Positions 10,551 to 21,921 of a stretch of 64,000 nt of DNA are shown here, one piece after another. The DNA is from Acephala macrosclerotiorum (taxonomy: Eukaryota > Ascomycota > Leotiomycetes > Helotiales > Mollisiaceae). Numbering within the stretch: position 1 is the stretch's first letter; every line of letters starts with the position of its first letter. The stretch covers positions 117,166 through 181,165 of the forward strand of contig MU119302.1 of NCBI GenBank assembly GCA_014904845.1, written 5' to 3'. The notes under the pieces were generated by a model, which was not told the origin of the DNA, did no database searches, and saw nothing but the letters and a program-made list of their open reading frames with translations. The translations under genes and the position numbers were made by a program.

Positions 10551-12697
10551 CATTGACCTTTCATATCCCTGTATGCTTGACCAAATGCTTTCAACCTCCA
10601 CGGGAAATCCATGTTGCCCGTGAAAATCTCCAACACCTGAATGCCTTTTGGATTCTTCATTTCTGGTAGTCTGGGAGCAGTTTCAAGCTCGGCTTTAGTG
10701 TGGACTTGGTGGGTTCTCTCTGCTCCGCCTGGGACCCCGAAGAATTCGAGCATCTGCTTGTGGTTCCAGGTTGCGATGTTGTGGTAGCCTGGCTGGTCAG
10801 CTTGTCCTGGCCAGAGTCGGGTTTCGGGAAAAGGGAGACATACCAGCATGAGGATGTATTACACAACGCTCGATCGAGTACCCGCCATTGTTGATGATGA
10901 TACTAGATATGCAAATTAGCTGTCTATTTCCGAAGTCATGTTTTTGTAATGACCTACATGATCATATCTAACCCTTCCCTAACCATACTCCCCACCTCCT
11001 GGACACTCAGCTGCACCGCCCCTTCCCCAGTGATCAACGCCACCCTCCCTTTCTTTTCTACTTTTCCCTCATCTTTTATTTAACTCGCTAACTCATCCTT
11101 CTGGGCTAGAGCCCCACCAAAAGCCGCAGGGGTAGCATACCCAATACTAACCCAATGATTCTGCATCACATAAGTGATATCCCGGAACGTCGTATCTTGC
11201 AATCCAAAGTGTGTGGTCCCACCGTCCGCGAAGACGATGTCTCCATCTTGGAAGAAGTTGCCGAGGCGGGGCCAGAGGTATGATTGTGTGATACGGGGAT
11301 CGTTGATATCGCTTGGTATTGGAAGCGGAGGCAGGGTAAGTGGTTGGGATTTGGGAAGTTTTGTGACATCGAGAGAGGCGAGGAGGGATGCGATGACTGT
11401 TTCGATTAGCACCGAGAGAGGGAAATTTGCGAGGATAGGAAGACTTACAAGATTTCAAATGGACACCTTCAAACACCTCTCCCTTTACAACCACCCTCGC
11501 CTCCTCAACGGCCGCTTGAACCCCGGGATACGAAAATTTCCCATTATAAATTCCTTAGAAGCACTCTTTGCTTTCCTCAATTACCGACTTCCCCATAAAT
11601 GGACAAAATGTCGGAAAGCGCAACTTGTCAGCAAGCCCTCGGACAAGGGCTTTGGCACCGAATTGGAGCACGTGCGAGTCCACTAGGAGAATAGGGTTCT
11701 TCGATGAGTAGATAGCTGACAGAACTGCTTCAATTGTGGAGTTCTTAGCTTTGGTGTTTTCGATAGTCTCTGGTCGAGAGAGCAGTAGAGGTTTATCGAG
11801 GGTGGAGGTAGGAATGGGCTTGTGAACCATGTCAACTGGGACGTAGATATATACTGGTCTGGAATGGAAGTAGCATTCATGAATAACTCTCTGTGATAAT
11901 GATCAGTGCATGTTAATAGTGGTTGAGAAGTGGGAGTTGGGATTCTCACGTCAATCTCTGTTCCAGCGATTCTCTCACCGTCGAGGTAACAGTGAGCAAC
12001 CCGGACGGGAGCGGACATCTTCTCGTATATCTATTAGGAGGAAAAGGTCAGCAATAATTATTAATATTGGAGAGTTCTATGCAGAACTTGATCTCACACA
12101 GTGATCTGGAGAAGATCCCAATGTATGATGCATGACAGTCTTCGATTCCTGCGCCTTCTTCCCTGTCGCAGCAACGACATGGACAATCTTCACGTTCTCA
12201 GCATATGAGCCTGCGATTCCATTTATAGCAGTCAATTCTCCAACAGCCATTGTTGTCAACACTCCCCAGGACGTGATCGGCCCTGGAACCGACACTAGCG
12301 AGGTCATAGCACGACTTACAGACGCCGGGATGTCCTGATATTCTTGAGTAGCTATCAGCTGCATAAGTTACATTGAGTTCATTTGAATTGCCGGCTGCAA
12401 AGGCATGTAAGCGACTGGCACTCCAAGATCTCGTTGGTGAATTCATAAATTGACTTCGACCGGAAGAAAGGTTTACCCCAATGCAAATTCGCATCCTTCA
12501 TATAATGCAGCAATTCAAGATTCATATCTCCAGGGAGTCCCATGACAGATTTCACTCCAAGCTGTCGTATCCTATCGTTATCTCATGAGCATGGATGCAA
12601 GCAGAAGGTGATGAAAAGTGGGGTACTTTTTCCACAAGAACAACCCCAACGGGATCTCCGTCCTCGAACACGAAGTAGGAACATAATTTCTCAACAT
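10550..12697 (-). pseudogene. Pyruvate-decarboxylase-like ThDP enzyme, decayed
   Basis: Reading the minus strand from ATG at 12697 gives a pyruvate/phenylpyruvate decarboxylase-like chain in order: TEIPLGLFLW, LGVKSVMGLPGD, the active-site region GNSNELNVTYAADSYSR, AVGELTAINGIAGSYAEN with MHHTLG, VYIYVPVDMV, GKSVIEE, SYLWPRLG, FADGGTTHFG, ALITGEGAVQLSVQEV with INNGGYSIE (ThDP-Mg motif; GEG instead of the usual GDG), and the C-terminus IQVLEIFTGNMDFPWRL. At least seven introns with good splice sites join these pieces. Lesions: an in-frame TAA at 11555-11557, a second TAA at 11080-11082, and loss of roughly 40 residues after YPGVQAAVEEA. One very short or unusual intron is also needed near 12300. 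The enzyme would have decarboxylated a 2-keto acid in the cytosol. The lesions make activity unlikely. Confidence 0.75.
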
Positions 12698-13447
12698 CGT
12701 AGGACGAGTGACGCTTCTAACTTGAAAAGACTGGGTGAACAATGCTCACGAGATAGATGAGACGCGAGGACCTGAATGGACGATGTTGCAGACGGTCCCG
12801 ATCACAGAGCTTGGCCCCCACTTGGAAGCCATCGTATCATATGCAAAAATGTGGGAAGATGAGGCTGAGATGAAGTTGAAGGAGCTTTTGAGCAAGAGGA
12901 AAGAAGGAATGAGAAGCAGATGCAGTTTTACTAGGGTTTGAGTAAGCACGCAAAATCTTGCTCAATGATAGACTGAAGAATGCGAGGAGGGAAGCTTAAG
13001 TCCGAAAATCGTGATTTTGTTGTCAGTCAAGTTGGAATAGAGAGCAAATTATGTGAAGAAGAAAGGATAGGTAGGTCCCTTTGCCTCCTTTCTTGTTGCA
13101 GCATGAGATTTCTAATACTGTGCGTTGTGGCTTGTGGATTTCGGAGGAAAAGATCGAGTGGTTTGTCGCTGTTCAGGGGCTAAGTTTGGTGGGGGGCCGA
13201 AATTGCGGGGTATTTTAGCGGGGCATCTTTCGTACGAGTATCCGTGGGTGTTGAACGTTGCTAAAACATTAGCAGAATTTGGGGTAAACGTTTATCCATG
13301 TGATGAAGTTATATACACTCCTTCAGCCTTCTCTGGCGTAAGTTTATACCTGCTTCAAGTGAAGATATAGCAGACACTATTCAATCCACATCTTTAGTCT
13401 CACTCTTTCAACAGCCTTTATCAACAACCAGCCAGCTCGGCACCAAA
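12698..13447. promoter_or_regulatory. Divergent intergenic region
   Basis: 750 bases lie between the start of the decarboxylase pseudogene and the oxidoreductase at 13448. Only short chance ORFs are present. A pyrimidine-rich, CAAC-containing stretch just before 13448 looks like a typical fungal 5' leader. No binding site was identified. Confidence 0.45.
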
Positions 13448-14554
13448 ATGGCCACCGCCTCTTCAACACCCACATCTCCCACGCTCAACATAGCCATAAT
13501 AGGTGGAGGCCTCATTGGACCCCGACACGCACAATCCGTCATCAAAAACCACAATGCTAACCTCCTCGCCCTCGTGGACCCTGCACCTCACGGTCCCGAA
13601 ACAGCAGCATCTCTCCAAACCATACATTACCCCTCCATCGCCTCTCTCTTATCTTCTTCATCTCCGAAACCTGATGGAGCAATAATCTGCACCCCAAACA
13701 GCACTCATGTCCCCATCGCTTTGGAGTTGATTGGCCATAGAATTCCTATCTTGGTCGAGAAACCCATCTCAACTTCAATCTCTTCAGGCCTAAAACTCAT
13801 CTCAGCAGCAAAAGCCGCGAACGTGAAAGTGCTAGTCGGCCACCATAGACGATTCAACCCCTACCTCCTATCCGCCAAATCCTGCCTCTCTTCCAACACC
13901 TTAGGCCGCATAATCGCCGTCCAAGGCTCCTGGTGTCTAAAGAAAACAGATTCATATTTCGACGGAGTTGGAGAATGGAGAAAGAGCGCAAAAGATGGAG
14001 GTGTAGTCCTTATAAACCTAATCCACGAAGTAGATCTCTTGCAATACCTCCTCGGGAAAATCGTTTGGGTGATGGCTATCCCGAGTACGAAAACGAGAGA
14101 CTTTGATGCAGAAGAGGGAGCGGCGGTATTGTTGAGGTTTGAAAGTGGTGTTGTGGGGACGTTTGTGCTTAGTGATAATGTACCGAGTCCCTGGAATTTC
14201 GAGATGGGAACGGGTGAGAACCCGTTGATTCCGAAGGTTGAGAAGGAGGATGGTGCCGGTGGGTTTTATAGGATTATGGGGACGGAAGGGAGCTTGAGCG
14301 TTCCGGATCTTACGGTTTGGAAAGGTGATTGGTGGGAGGGGATAAAAAGAGAGGTTCTGACGGTGGACAAGGATGCGGTGCCGTTCGATAAACAGATTGA
14401 GCATTTTGTTGGTGTGGTGAGAGGGGATGTGGAGCCGAGGTGTAGTGGTGAGGAGGCGTTGAGGGCTATGGTTGTTTGTGAAGCCGTCAAGAAGTCTATG
14501 AGTTCTGGGAAGGCGATCAAGATTTTAGGGTTTGAAATAAAATCCGTATTATGA
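13448..14554 (+). CDS. Gfo/Idh/MocA family oxidoreductase
   Basis: A single exon of 368 residues. The Rossmann start NIAIIGGGLIG (residues 14-24), the hallmark VEKP (103-106) and GGVVLINLIHEVDLL with His194 and Asp197 identify an NAD(P)-dependent dehydrogenase of the Gfo/Idh/MocA group, which oxidises sugars, inositols or related polyols in the cytosol. Length and order match the family and no lesion is visible. Fungal relatives include sugar and quinate-pathway oxidoreductases, so the substrate is open. It lies beside a sugar-acid dehydratase and an SDR, which supports a role in carbohydrate use. Confidence 0.88.
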   Translation: MATASSTPTSPTLNIAIIGGGLIGPRHAQSVIKNHNANLLALVDPAPHGPETAASLQTIHYPSIASLLSSSSPKPDGAIICTPNSTHVPIALELIGHRIPILVEKPISTSISSGLKLISAAKAANVKVLVGHHRRFNPYLLSAKSCLSSNTLGRIIAVQGSWCLKKTDSYFDGVGEWRKSAKDGGVVLINLIHEVDLLQYLLGKIVWVMAIPSTKTRDFDAEEGAAVLLRFESGVVGTFVLSDNVPSPWNFEMGTGENPLIPKVEKEDGAGGFYRIMGTEGSLSVPDLTVWKGDWWEGIKREVLTVDKDAVPFDKQIEHFVGVVRGDVEPRCSGEEALRAMVVCEAVKKSMSSGKAIKILGFEIKSVL

Positions 14555-14617
14555 GATGATGAGATAGATCTATTGTTACATTATGTGCGTACAGAAAAGT
14601 ACTGGTGACTGATGTGC

Positions 14618-17600
14618 CTATTTGGGGTTCTCAAATCTGGCTCGAGTCCTGGAGATTATGCTCTCCCCTCTCCTGCTACTCGACATTGAGCGGATCGGAC
14701 TTGGGATCCCGCTAGGCCTTATCTCTCGGCTTTGTCTCTTCTCCCAACTTCCTGTCATCGACCTCGTCGGCGCTGGCATCGGAGCATGGTAATTATACGG
14801 GTCGAATTCCGTCTGGGTAGGCAAAGGTGAAGCCGCCTTGTTCAATTCTTGGTGATGGGATTCGAAAGCCCCGAAATCGACTTCTACTTCGTGGTGAGAG
14901 GTAGCAGCTGAGTCGTGCCATGATGACTGATGAATGAGAGGTTCGGCGACAGCGCGTTGAATGTGGCGGATGGGGCTAGGATGTTCGTCGTCTGTGGGCG
15001 TGACCGGCGATGAGTCGTCGACGTTTGAGGTTTCGAGTGATGAGTAACTTCCGTTTCCAACAAAGTTTGTGACGATGGGAACATTGTCCTTCACTCTATT
15101 TAGTAAGCTTGCAAAAGCTCCTGGGCCGAAGGATCGTCTCGAGATAGCAGGTGGTCGTTCAACAGGTCTTTCTGGCGTTTGGAAACTGGTTCTCGGGCTG
15201 GATTTCTGGAAACTACTTGGAGGAAACGAACCGAAGTCTTCGTAGTCAGAGTGGTCTGACTCTGCGAAGAAGTCACCGGTCTCGAGAGGTGAGACGAAAC
15301 CATTTTGGTCGATTTGGTGGGGGACAGTCGTTGCGCCTTCGGTGTGGAAGACGAGAATACCGTGGCTGCCTTGCATGGTGTCGAGTTGAGCTTGGTCGAT
15401 CCAGTAGGTTGGTGGGTTTGGTTGTGAGGCTTGAGCGATAGGAGAGATCGCGTTGTCGGAGGGGGATGACCATGGCTGTTGCTCTGCTTCTTCGTCTTTG
15501 AGATGGGAGATGGCGTGAGCCAATGATACTTCTCCGATGTGGTCGATGTGGTCTGGGGCTGAGAGTTTGGCGACATCCACAGAGGCTCCATTTGCATCGA
15601 ACGACATAGCGCCATGAGTTCCGTGAATTAGTTGAAGTCTCGATTGGTCCGCAGTCCAGTATGGTCGAGTTCGCATGATAACCTCCAATGAGGCACCACT
15701 GTCATTGAAAGATAAAATACCGTGGACACCCTTCACTTCGTGCAAAGTGCTCTGGTCCACACTGAGATATGCGTCGGGCCTTGATATCACCAAAGCAGAG
15801 CCCTTGGAGCTGAAGTTCAATCGCGCATTCGCTCCTCGTACTACTAGAAGTCTGCTCTGGTCTGCTGTCCAGTACGGATTTGGTCTTTTCACCTGTATAG
15901 AGGTATCGCGTGATCCAAACGCTAATTGTCCGTGAGTCCCTATGACTATGTCTAGAGTCCTCTGGTTGGCGGTCCAGTATGGGTCTGGTCGTATAACTTG
16001 GAGAGATGCTCCATTCCTTCCAAAGCGTAGCCTTCCATGCATACCAATCACATCTTCCAAAGAGCTCTGATCAACAGTCCAATAAGGATCGGGTCGGACT
16101 ACTGCTAGAGAAGCACCATTCTCGCTGAAGGATAGCCGTCCATTGGTGCCTTTCACCACAGCAAGTGAGCGTTGGTCTGCGGTCCAATAAGGATTCGGCC
16201 TGACAATCTCAAGAGAGGCGCCCTCTGAGCTGAAACGTAGACGCCCATGAGTCCCTCTGACAATATTAAGTGAGAACTGGTTCCGTGTCCAGTAAGGGTC
16301 AGGTCGAACAATTTGCAAAGAAGCGCCTCTCGCGTTGAAGACCAGTTTGCCGTTCGTTCCTCGCACCTCGGAAAGTGTGGTTTGGTCTGCTTTCCAATAC
16401 GGGTCTGGTCGAACAATCCTCAACGAAGCTCCCCTTGAGTCGAAGGCCAAGCGTCCATTAACCCCAAGAACTTCGGTGAGTGAGGCCTGATTTGCGGTCC
16501 AATATGGATCTGGCCTCACTACTTCCATGGAAGCAGTCCCATCAGAGAAAGTGAGTCTTCCATGATCGCCTCGCGCAAGAGACAGCGTGCTTTGATCCGC
16601 CCAATAAGGGTTCGCCATGCATGGCAGTAATGAAGCATCAATTCCGTCAAACTCAAGTCTGCCATGAGTACCCTTCACCACAGCCAGCCTCGCTTGATCC
16701 GCCCTCCAATATGGATTCTGTTTGACTGTTTCGATCGAATCTCCGCGCGGATTGAAAGCTAGTCTCCCATCGGAACGGTTCACCAAATCGAGTGCGACTT
16801 GACTTCCAATCCAGTACAGATTCTCTCCAACGACCTTGACTGAGGCACCCTTGGTGTTGAATGTAAGCCTTCCGTGTGAACCTCGGACTAGGGATAGAGA
16901 GCGTTGATTCGCCCAGTACGCATTATTTGTCTTTGCTTCGAGAGATGCACCTTTGGCTCTGAAAGCTAGGGTCCCGTGCGCTCCTCTAACGATGGCAAGG
17001 GTAGACTGGTCAACCCAGTATGCATCTCCCTTCGTCACCTTCACTTGCGGCTGGACATTTCCTATCTTGACTTCGAGAGCAGCGCCTTTTCCGTCGAATG
17101 CTAGGCTTCCGTATACACCTCTGACAATGGCGAGTGTAGATTGATCCGCCCAGTAGGCACCTTGCCTAACAGCCTTCGAAATAGAAGCATCCCTAGATGT
17201 CGATCTTCTCTGCTCTCCTCTGAAGATAGCAAGTCCCAACTGTGACTCCCAATAAACACTTGGTGTAACAGCCTTGAGAGTGGCCCCGGATTGGCTATAG
17301 CTCAGTCTTGCGTGCGACCCAGTGACGAGCAACAAAGATGCTTGATCAACCCAGTACGGATCAGATCGGACAGTCTTGAGGGCTGCTCCGTTCTCAGAAA
17401 ACTGAAGTCGTGCGTGATGGCCTCTCACAATCAAGAGCGATGCTTGATCTACCCAATATGGATCGGATCTCACGGCCTTGAGAGCGGCTCCCCTATCCGT
17501 GAAAGACAATCGTGCATAATCACCTCTAGCGACTGAGAGGGATGCTTGGTCTACCCAGTAAGGATCAGGTCTGACAATTTTGAGGGAAGCTCCGCTGTTG

Positions 17601-19941
17601 GTGAAGGCGAGGCAAGCGTGATGTTCTGTAACTATGGAGAGAGTTGATTGGTCGACCCAATACGGGTCTGGTCGAACAACTTTGAGAGACGAGCCGTTCT
17701 CTGTAAAGTTTAGTATTCCATGGCTGCCTCGGACAATAGCCAGACTGGCTTGATCTATCCAATATGGGTCCCGCCTGACGATCTTGAGCTCCGCATTGTT
17801 CCCGGAAAATTCAAGCCTCCCATGATCCCCTCTCACAACTGCAAGAGATGCCTGGTCTCTCCAGTACATGTTCGGGTTGACCATCATCACTGCCGATTTG
17901 TCCCCAGAGAAATGAAGCATTCCGTGGCTGCCCCTGACGATTTCCAGTTTGGCCTGGTTCGTCCAGTACGGGTTGGCTAGAGGAGCAACGACAGCCCTTA
18001 AAGAGGCGCCGCGTGTATGAAAAGAGAGTATCCCGTGGCTTCCCTTCACAGGGTCCAACATCTCCTGGTCCGCTTCCCAATACAAATGAGCCCCCGAATG
18101 CGAATGCTTTTCGTGAGCCGCATGGACAAGCTCCTCGAGAGCAGGGTGACGAATATCGTACTTCTCGCCAACGACTTCGACTACTTCTCTTGGCGCAACT
18201 GGAACTGGTGCAGCAACAGATCTCTCCGTGCCATGATTCATCGTCGCGCTGCCAAGGCCGTTTGGTACTCGAGACGTTGGTACTGAGGTTCTGATGCGTC
18301 CGGGCGTGTGAGACGTGGGGTCTGGAGATGGAATGCTTCGGGTGTTGTTGTGAGGATGGCCTCGTTGAGGGGCTTTGTCTGCTGCGAACCAGACTTTCTC
18401 TGGTGGGATAGCTCGTGAGGTAGCTCGTTGTCGGATTGGTTGATTGCTGAGTTCTGTTTGATTAGGAACGAAAGTTTGAGCTGCTAATAAAGTTGCAGCA
18501 CCTGCTTCAAACATGGAGGTTGCGTCGAGCTTTGAAAAGGATTTTTCGACTTGATTTGGGGCCTGAGATAGAGGTTCGGGTGTAGGAAGTTCGCGAGAGA
18601 CTGGCGTCCGGGTCTTGGAGTGACTCGACGTATGAGAAACATCTTCGATGTCTCCGAGATCGGTGTAGTTGAAAGGATGGCCAACCGGAGAGGTGACGAT
18701 TTCCTTTCGGATCTGAACGCATTCCATATCTGCACCCCCTTCTCGGAATACCAATCTAGCCCAAGCTCCACCGCCAATTTCAAGCTTGGATTGATCGACC
18801 CAAGTTGGTAGAAGTGAGTGTTTCTGTACGTTGAGACCGGAGGGGGCTCCTTTTGCCTCCATTGCTGGTGGTGAAGCTTGTCTCGGTCTGGGAGATTCGA
18901 CCAGAGACATTTCCGCACCTTCCCCTTGGAAGTTCAATAAGCCATGCGAGCCGCGGACAACTGGTAATGTGGATTGATCAATCCATGTTGGGAGATGATT
19001 GTGCTTGGGTCCGTCGTAGATGTATTTAGTAGGACTCGATTTGGTGAGGGCGTCGAGCGTTGCAGAATGGGACTGCGCTGGGAGCTCTCCCGCTACCTCC
19101 CTGGCAACTGGCGTCTCTGGAGGGCTCGGTTCACGAATGCTGGATAACGTTGATTTGCGCTGGATGTGGCATTTCCCTCCTGCTAACATTGCTGCAACGT
19201 CCGCGGCGAGTGGAGTGTTAGAATATCGTTTGGAACCTCTTCGGAATGATGCTGGACGTGGAGCTCTCATTTTGGCGTCCATCATGGCACTGATAGCCTG
19301 GAGAAGAGTGTCAGCCATATATTACTTGCAGATGCAATCCGAATACCCACCTGCCGCTTTTCTTCAAGATGTGCCAATTCTCTCTGGCTCTCCTCGACCT
19401 TCTTTTCCATTTCCTCTTCCAATCGCTCCATCTGGACCTCGAAGTCGTCATACAGGCTGTTCTCTCTCTCAATCGCAGCTACCTTTCTTATTTCTTCCTC
19501 TTCCGCAAACAGCATCTGGATTTCCTCTTCTTCGCGTTCTGCAATAGCCCTCAGCTCATGCTCCTGTTCTTGTATCTTGGCCTGTCTCTCTTTGTCCTCC
19601 TTCTTCCTCCGGGCAGCAATTGCTTCATCCTCTCTTCTTCTTGCGTCTGCCAGCTCCCGCTCCTCTTGTGCCCTTCTCGCGATAACTTTCTCGTGTTCTC
19701 GTCTGCGCTGCTCGGCAGCAGGTAGTGCAGCCTGTCTCTTCTTCTCTTCGAGCTGCTTCGCCTCTTCTTCCCACTGCAGATTTAGCATCTTCGCACGCTT
19801 CTCCCTTTCGTTCTCGAGTCGTTCAATCTCGTCATCATGGACTTTCGTATCCGAAATTCTCGCCAGGTGGTAATTTATAGCGTCGAGATTTGCCTGCATC
19901 TGGCTCACCAACTCAGCAACAGTCGCCGTCGACATCGCCAT
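14618..19941 (-). CDS. Giant coiled-coil and tandem-repeat protein, unknown family
   Basis: Two exons (19941-19351 and 19297-14618) with a 53-base phase-0 intron encode 1756 residues without a stop. Residues 1-197 form a charged coiled coil rich in Glu, Arg and Ala (EERELADARRRED, EEEEIQMLF). Residues about 299-1530 carry at least 27 copies of a 34/35-residue unit with the pattern PYWxxDQxxL, then VRGxHGRLxF, then GASLxVVRPD; 24 of them run without a break at 602-1443. Each unit has three likely beta strands, so a solenoid or propeller-like fold is plausible. The C-terminal 230 residues are Ser/Pro-rich and probably disordered, ending in a basic stretch (SRTRARFENPK). There is no signal peptide or membrane segment, so it should be intracellular. 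A structural scaffold is the simplest guess, but I know no matching family. Confidence 0.88.
15560..18085 (-). repeat. 24 contiguous protein-coding repeats, about 105 bases each
   Basis: This is the uninterrupted core of the repeat array in the giant protein. Outlying units start at 18994, 18811 and 15409. Early units use PYWxDQ (34 residues); most later ones have one extra residue, PYWxxDQ (35 residues). One unit is degenerate (no VRGxHG) and the next carries an 11-residue insertion. DNA identity between units is moderate, which may be why RIP has spared them. Confidence 0.88.
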
Positions 19942-20919
19942 CTTTGCTGCAGAAATCTGTCCTCTCTTCCCTCAAATAAGATTAATGAATATAAAACGTG
20001 GTATGAGTCGCAGACTCAGATAAAAGAAGGGTATTTTCTAGTCTATAGAAAGCGCATGAATGTTAAGAAAAAGTCGAGATCAACTCTAAAAGAATCGGAC
20101 GAACTGGAGAGAAGGGAAAGTCAACCAAACGGAGAAAAGAAAGAGCAAACTTCGATACTTGTCAATTGTAGCTGATCCATTATTGGTGATCCAAGCTAGA
20201 CTGCAAGGATTAGTGTGACGGTGAGGAAGATTCAAGGGAACATCCATCAAACAGGAGCTTGCGCGTTTCATGGACCGAAGAGTCGCACGAGACTGAATCA
20301 GGGAGTGAGCGCTGAAATATGTCCAATCACTGTCGCAGATTTCGGAAGTGAAGCGGAAGCAATTCCAATTTCAGACGTGGTAAGCGCTGTGGGAAACAAT
20401 ATTGTGTGATGGGATTGTGATATTGTGGTGATGGCGTAAAGAGGGAGAAGGCTGAGAGGAGAGATGCCCTTCAAATAGTGCGCTGCTGGCCGTTCTGCGC
20501 TAACGTTTCTAACGAGGAAGCCATGCCATTTCAAGTCTGCTCTTGGAACTTGGAAGATCGCAGAGAGAAACAAGAAAGGTCGCTCAGATTTAACTTATTG
20601 TATTGTAGGAAACATTTGACGCTTGGTCACGGATGTTTCAATATCCTGTTACATATCTTCAGCTCTTCACAGCACGGTGTAATTCTGCCCTCAGCGGCCC
20701 CTCACTCATGTATTGTATTTTTAGCGATTGTCAACCGAGTTTCAGGGGCTTCAGGGTGAGATCTTGGCGACCGGGACACTAAGCTCGCCAATCTATCACT
20801 AAACTCCTGTCATGTCATGACGTCGACGTGCTTATCAAAGTCAACATCTGGAATGGAGGGGCCATCTTCAACGCGACAACGAAGGCAACGACAAGTGAAG
20901 GCGTGATATATACACCCCA
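19942..20919. promoter_or_regulatory. Divergent intergenic region
   Basis: 978 bases lie between the start of the repeat protein and the start of the gene at 20920. Only short overlapping ORFs on both strands are present and none looks coding. The region probably contains the promoters of both genes. No specific site recognised. Confidence 0.45.
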
Positions 20920-21921
20920 ATGGCTGAGACAAACGATTTCGAATCCAGAAGGCTCGAAAATATCAAGCGCAATGGCGCTCTCCTTGAGAATCTTGGTGTA
21001 AAGCAACAAGCCAAAGTCATAAACGATACGCCGACGAAAGAACCTGCGAAGAAGAAACGGAAGGTCGATAAGACGAACTTGAATCTGCCACCCTCGAGAT
21101 TATCCGCCAGAATAGCATCTGCACCCTCGAAGCCAACCTACAATGAAGACAACCTTGCAGCCGCTGTGGTGGAGACGAACGCGAAGTTGAAATCGAAGTC
21201 AAGCAAACAACGAACATCTGCGAAGGCTATCAAGTCCGAGCAAGGGGCAGACACGAAACTAGAGATACCCCCTAAAGAGCTAGAAGAGCTCCAAGTCTCA
21301 TGGTCATCGTGGGAATCCGTTGCCCCTCCGCCAGCGCGCGACGAAGAAGGAACCTTCCACTTCCCATCTCACCCCGACTTCACCCCGAACAAATCCCCAG
21401 AAGAAGTCCTCCGCGAAGGCTGTTTCGGCGGGTCTTATTTCCGACCCCTCTACTCCAAGAAACTCGGAATCACAGTCTCAAACGACTACCTCGAACTCCC
21501 CTCCTCCTGGACCACCAATCTCAATACCTCCACCTACCTCAAATCTCCAACCTACAACCCCGAAATCAACAAGTTTAAAGTCGCATGCGGACAATCGATT
21601 GAACAATGGGAGGAAGCAGGGTGGATAAATCATAAATATGATGTGAGGGGTTGGTTTCAGTGGTATTGTCGGTTCTTCATGGGGAGACGGTGCGAGGATG
21701 ATGAGTGGCAGGTTTCGAGGTGGAAGAAGTGTGTTGGGAAGACAGGGAGGTGGAGGAGGATGTTGTTGAAGAAGTATATATCTGCGGGTGTGAAAGAGGT
21801 TTGGGATGACGGGGAAGATGAGGAGCAGGAGGTTAGTCCGGTTATGCATCAAACTTGTCACCATTGGGCCTTTTGTGTCACGCAGGAGGTGTTGGATGAG
21901 TATTGGAGGACTGGGAATTGA
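20920..21921 (+). CDS. Conserved protein with GWFQWYCR motif, likely nuclear
   Basis: A single exon of 333 residues. The first 130 residues are charged and low in complexity and include a textbook monopartite nuclear import signal (KKKRKVD, residues 44-50). The folded half starts near 155 and has GCFGGSYFRP (168-176), SIEQWEEAGWI (226-236) and GWFQWYCRFFMGRR (244-257) followed by DDEWQVSRW, a pattern I associate with a small uncharacterised family found in fungi and other organisms. It ends with a Cys/His-containing stretch (HQTCHHWAFC). The function is unknown; the many Trp and Arg residues suggest a compact binding domain. The gene is divergent from the repeat-protein gene. Confidence 0.72.
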   Translation: MAETNDFESRRLENIKRNGALLENLGVKQQAKVINDTPTKEPAKKKRKVDKTNLNLPPSRLSARIASAPSKPTYNEDNLAAAVVETNAKLKSKSSKQRTSAKAIKSEQGADTKLEIPPKELEELQVSWSSWESVAPPPARDEEGTFHFPSHPDFTPNKSPEEVLREGCFGGSYFRPLYSKKLGITVSNDYLELPSSWTTNLNTSTYLKSPTYNPEINKFKVACGQSIEQWEEAGWINHKYDVRGWFQWYCRFFMGRRCEDDEWQVSRWKKCVGKTGRWRRMLLKKYISAGVKEVWDDGEDEEQEVSPVMHQTCHHWAFCVTQEVLDEYWRTGN

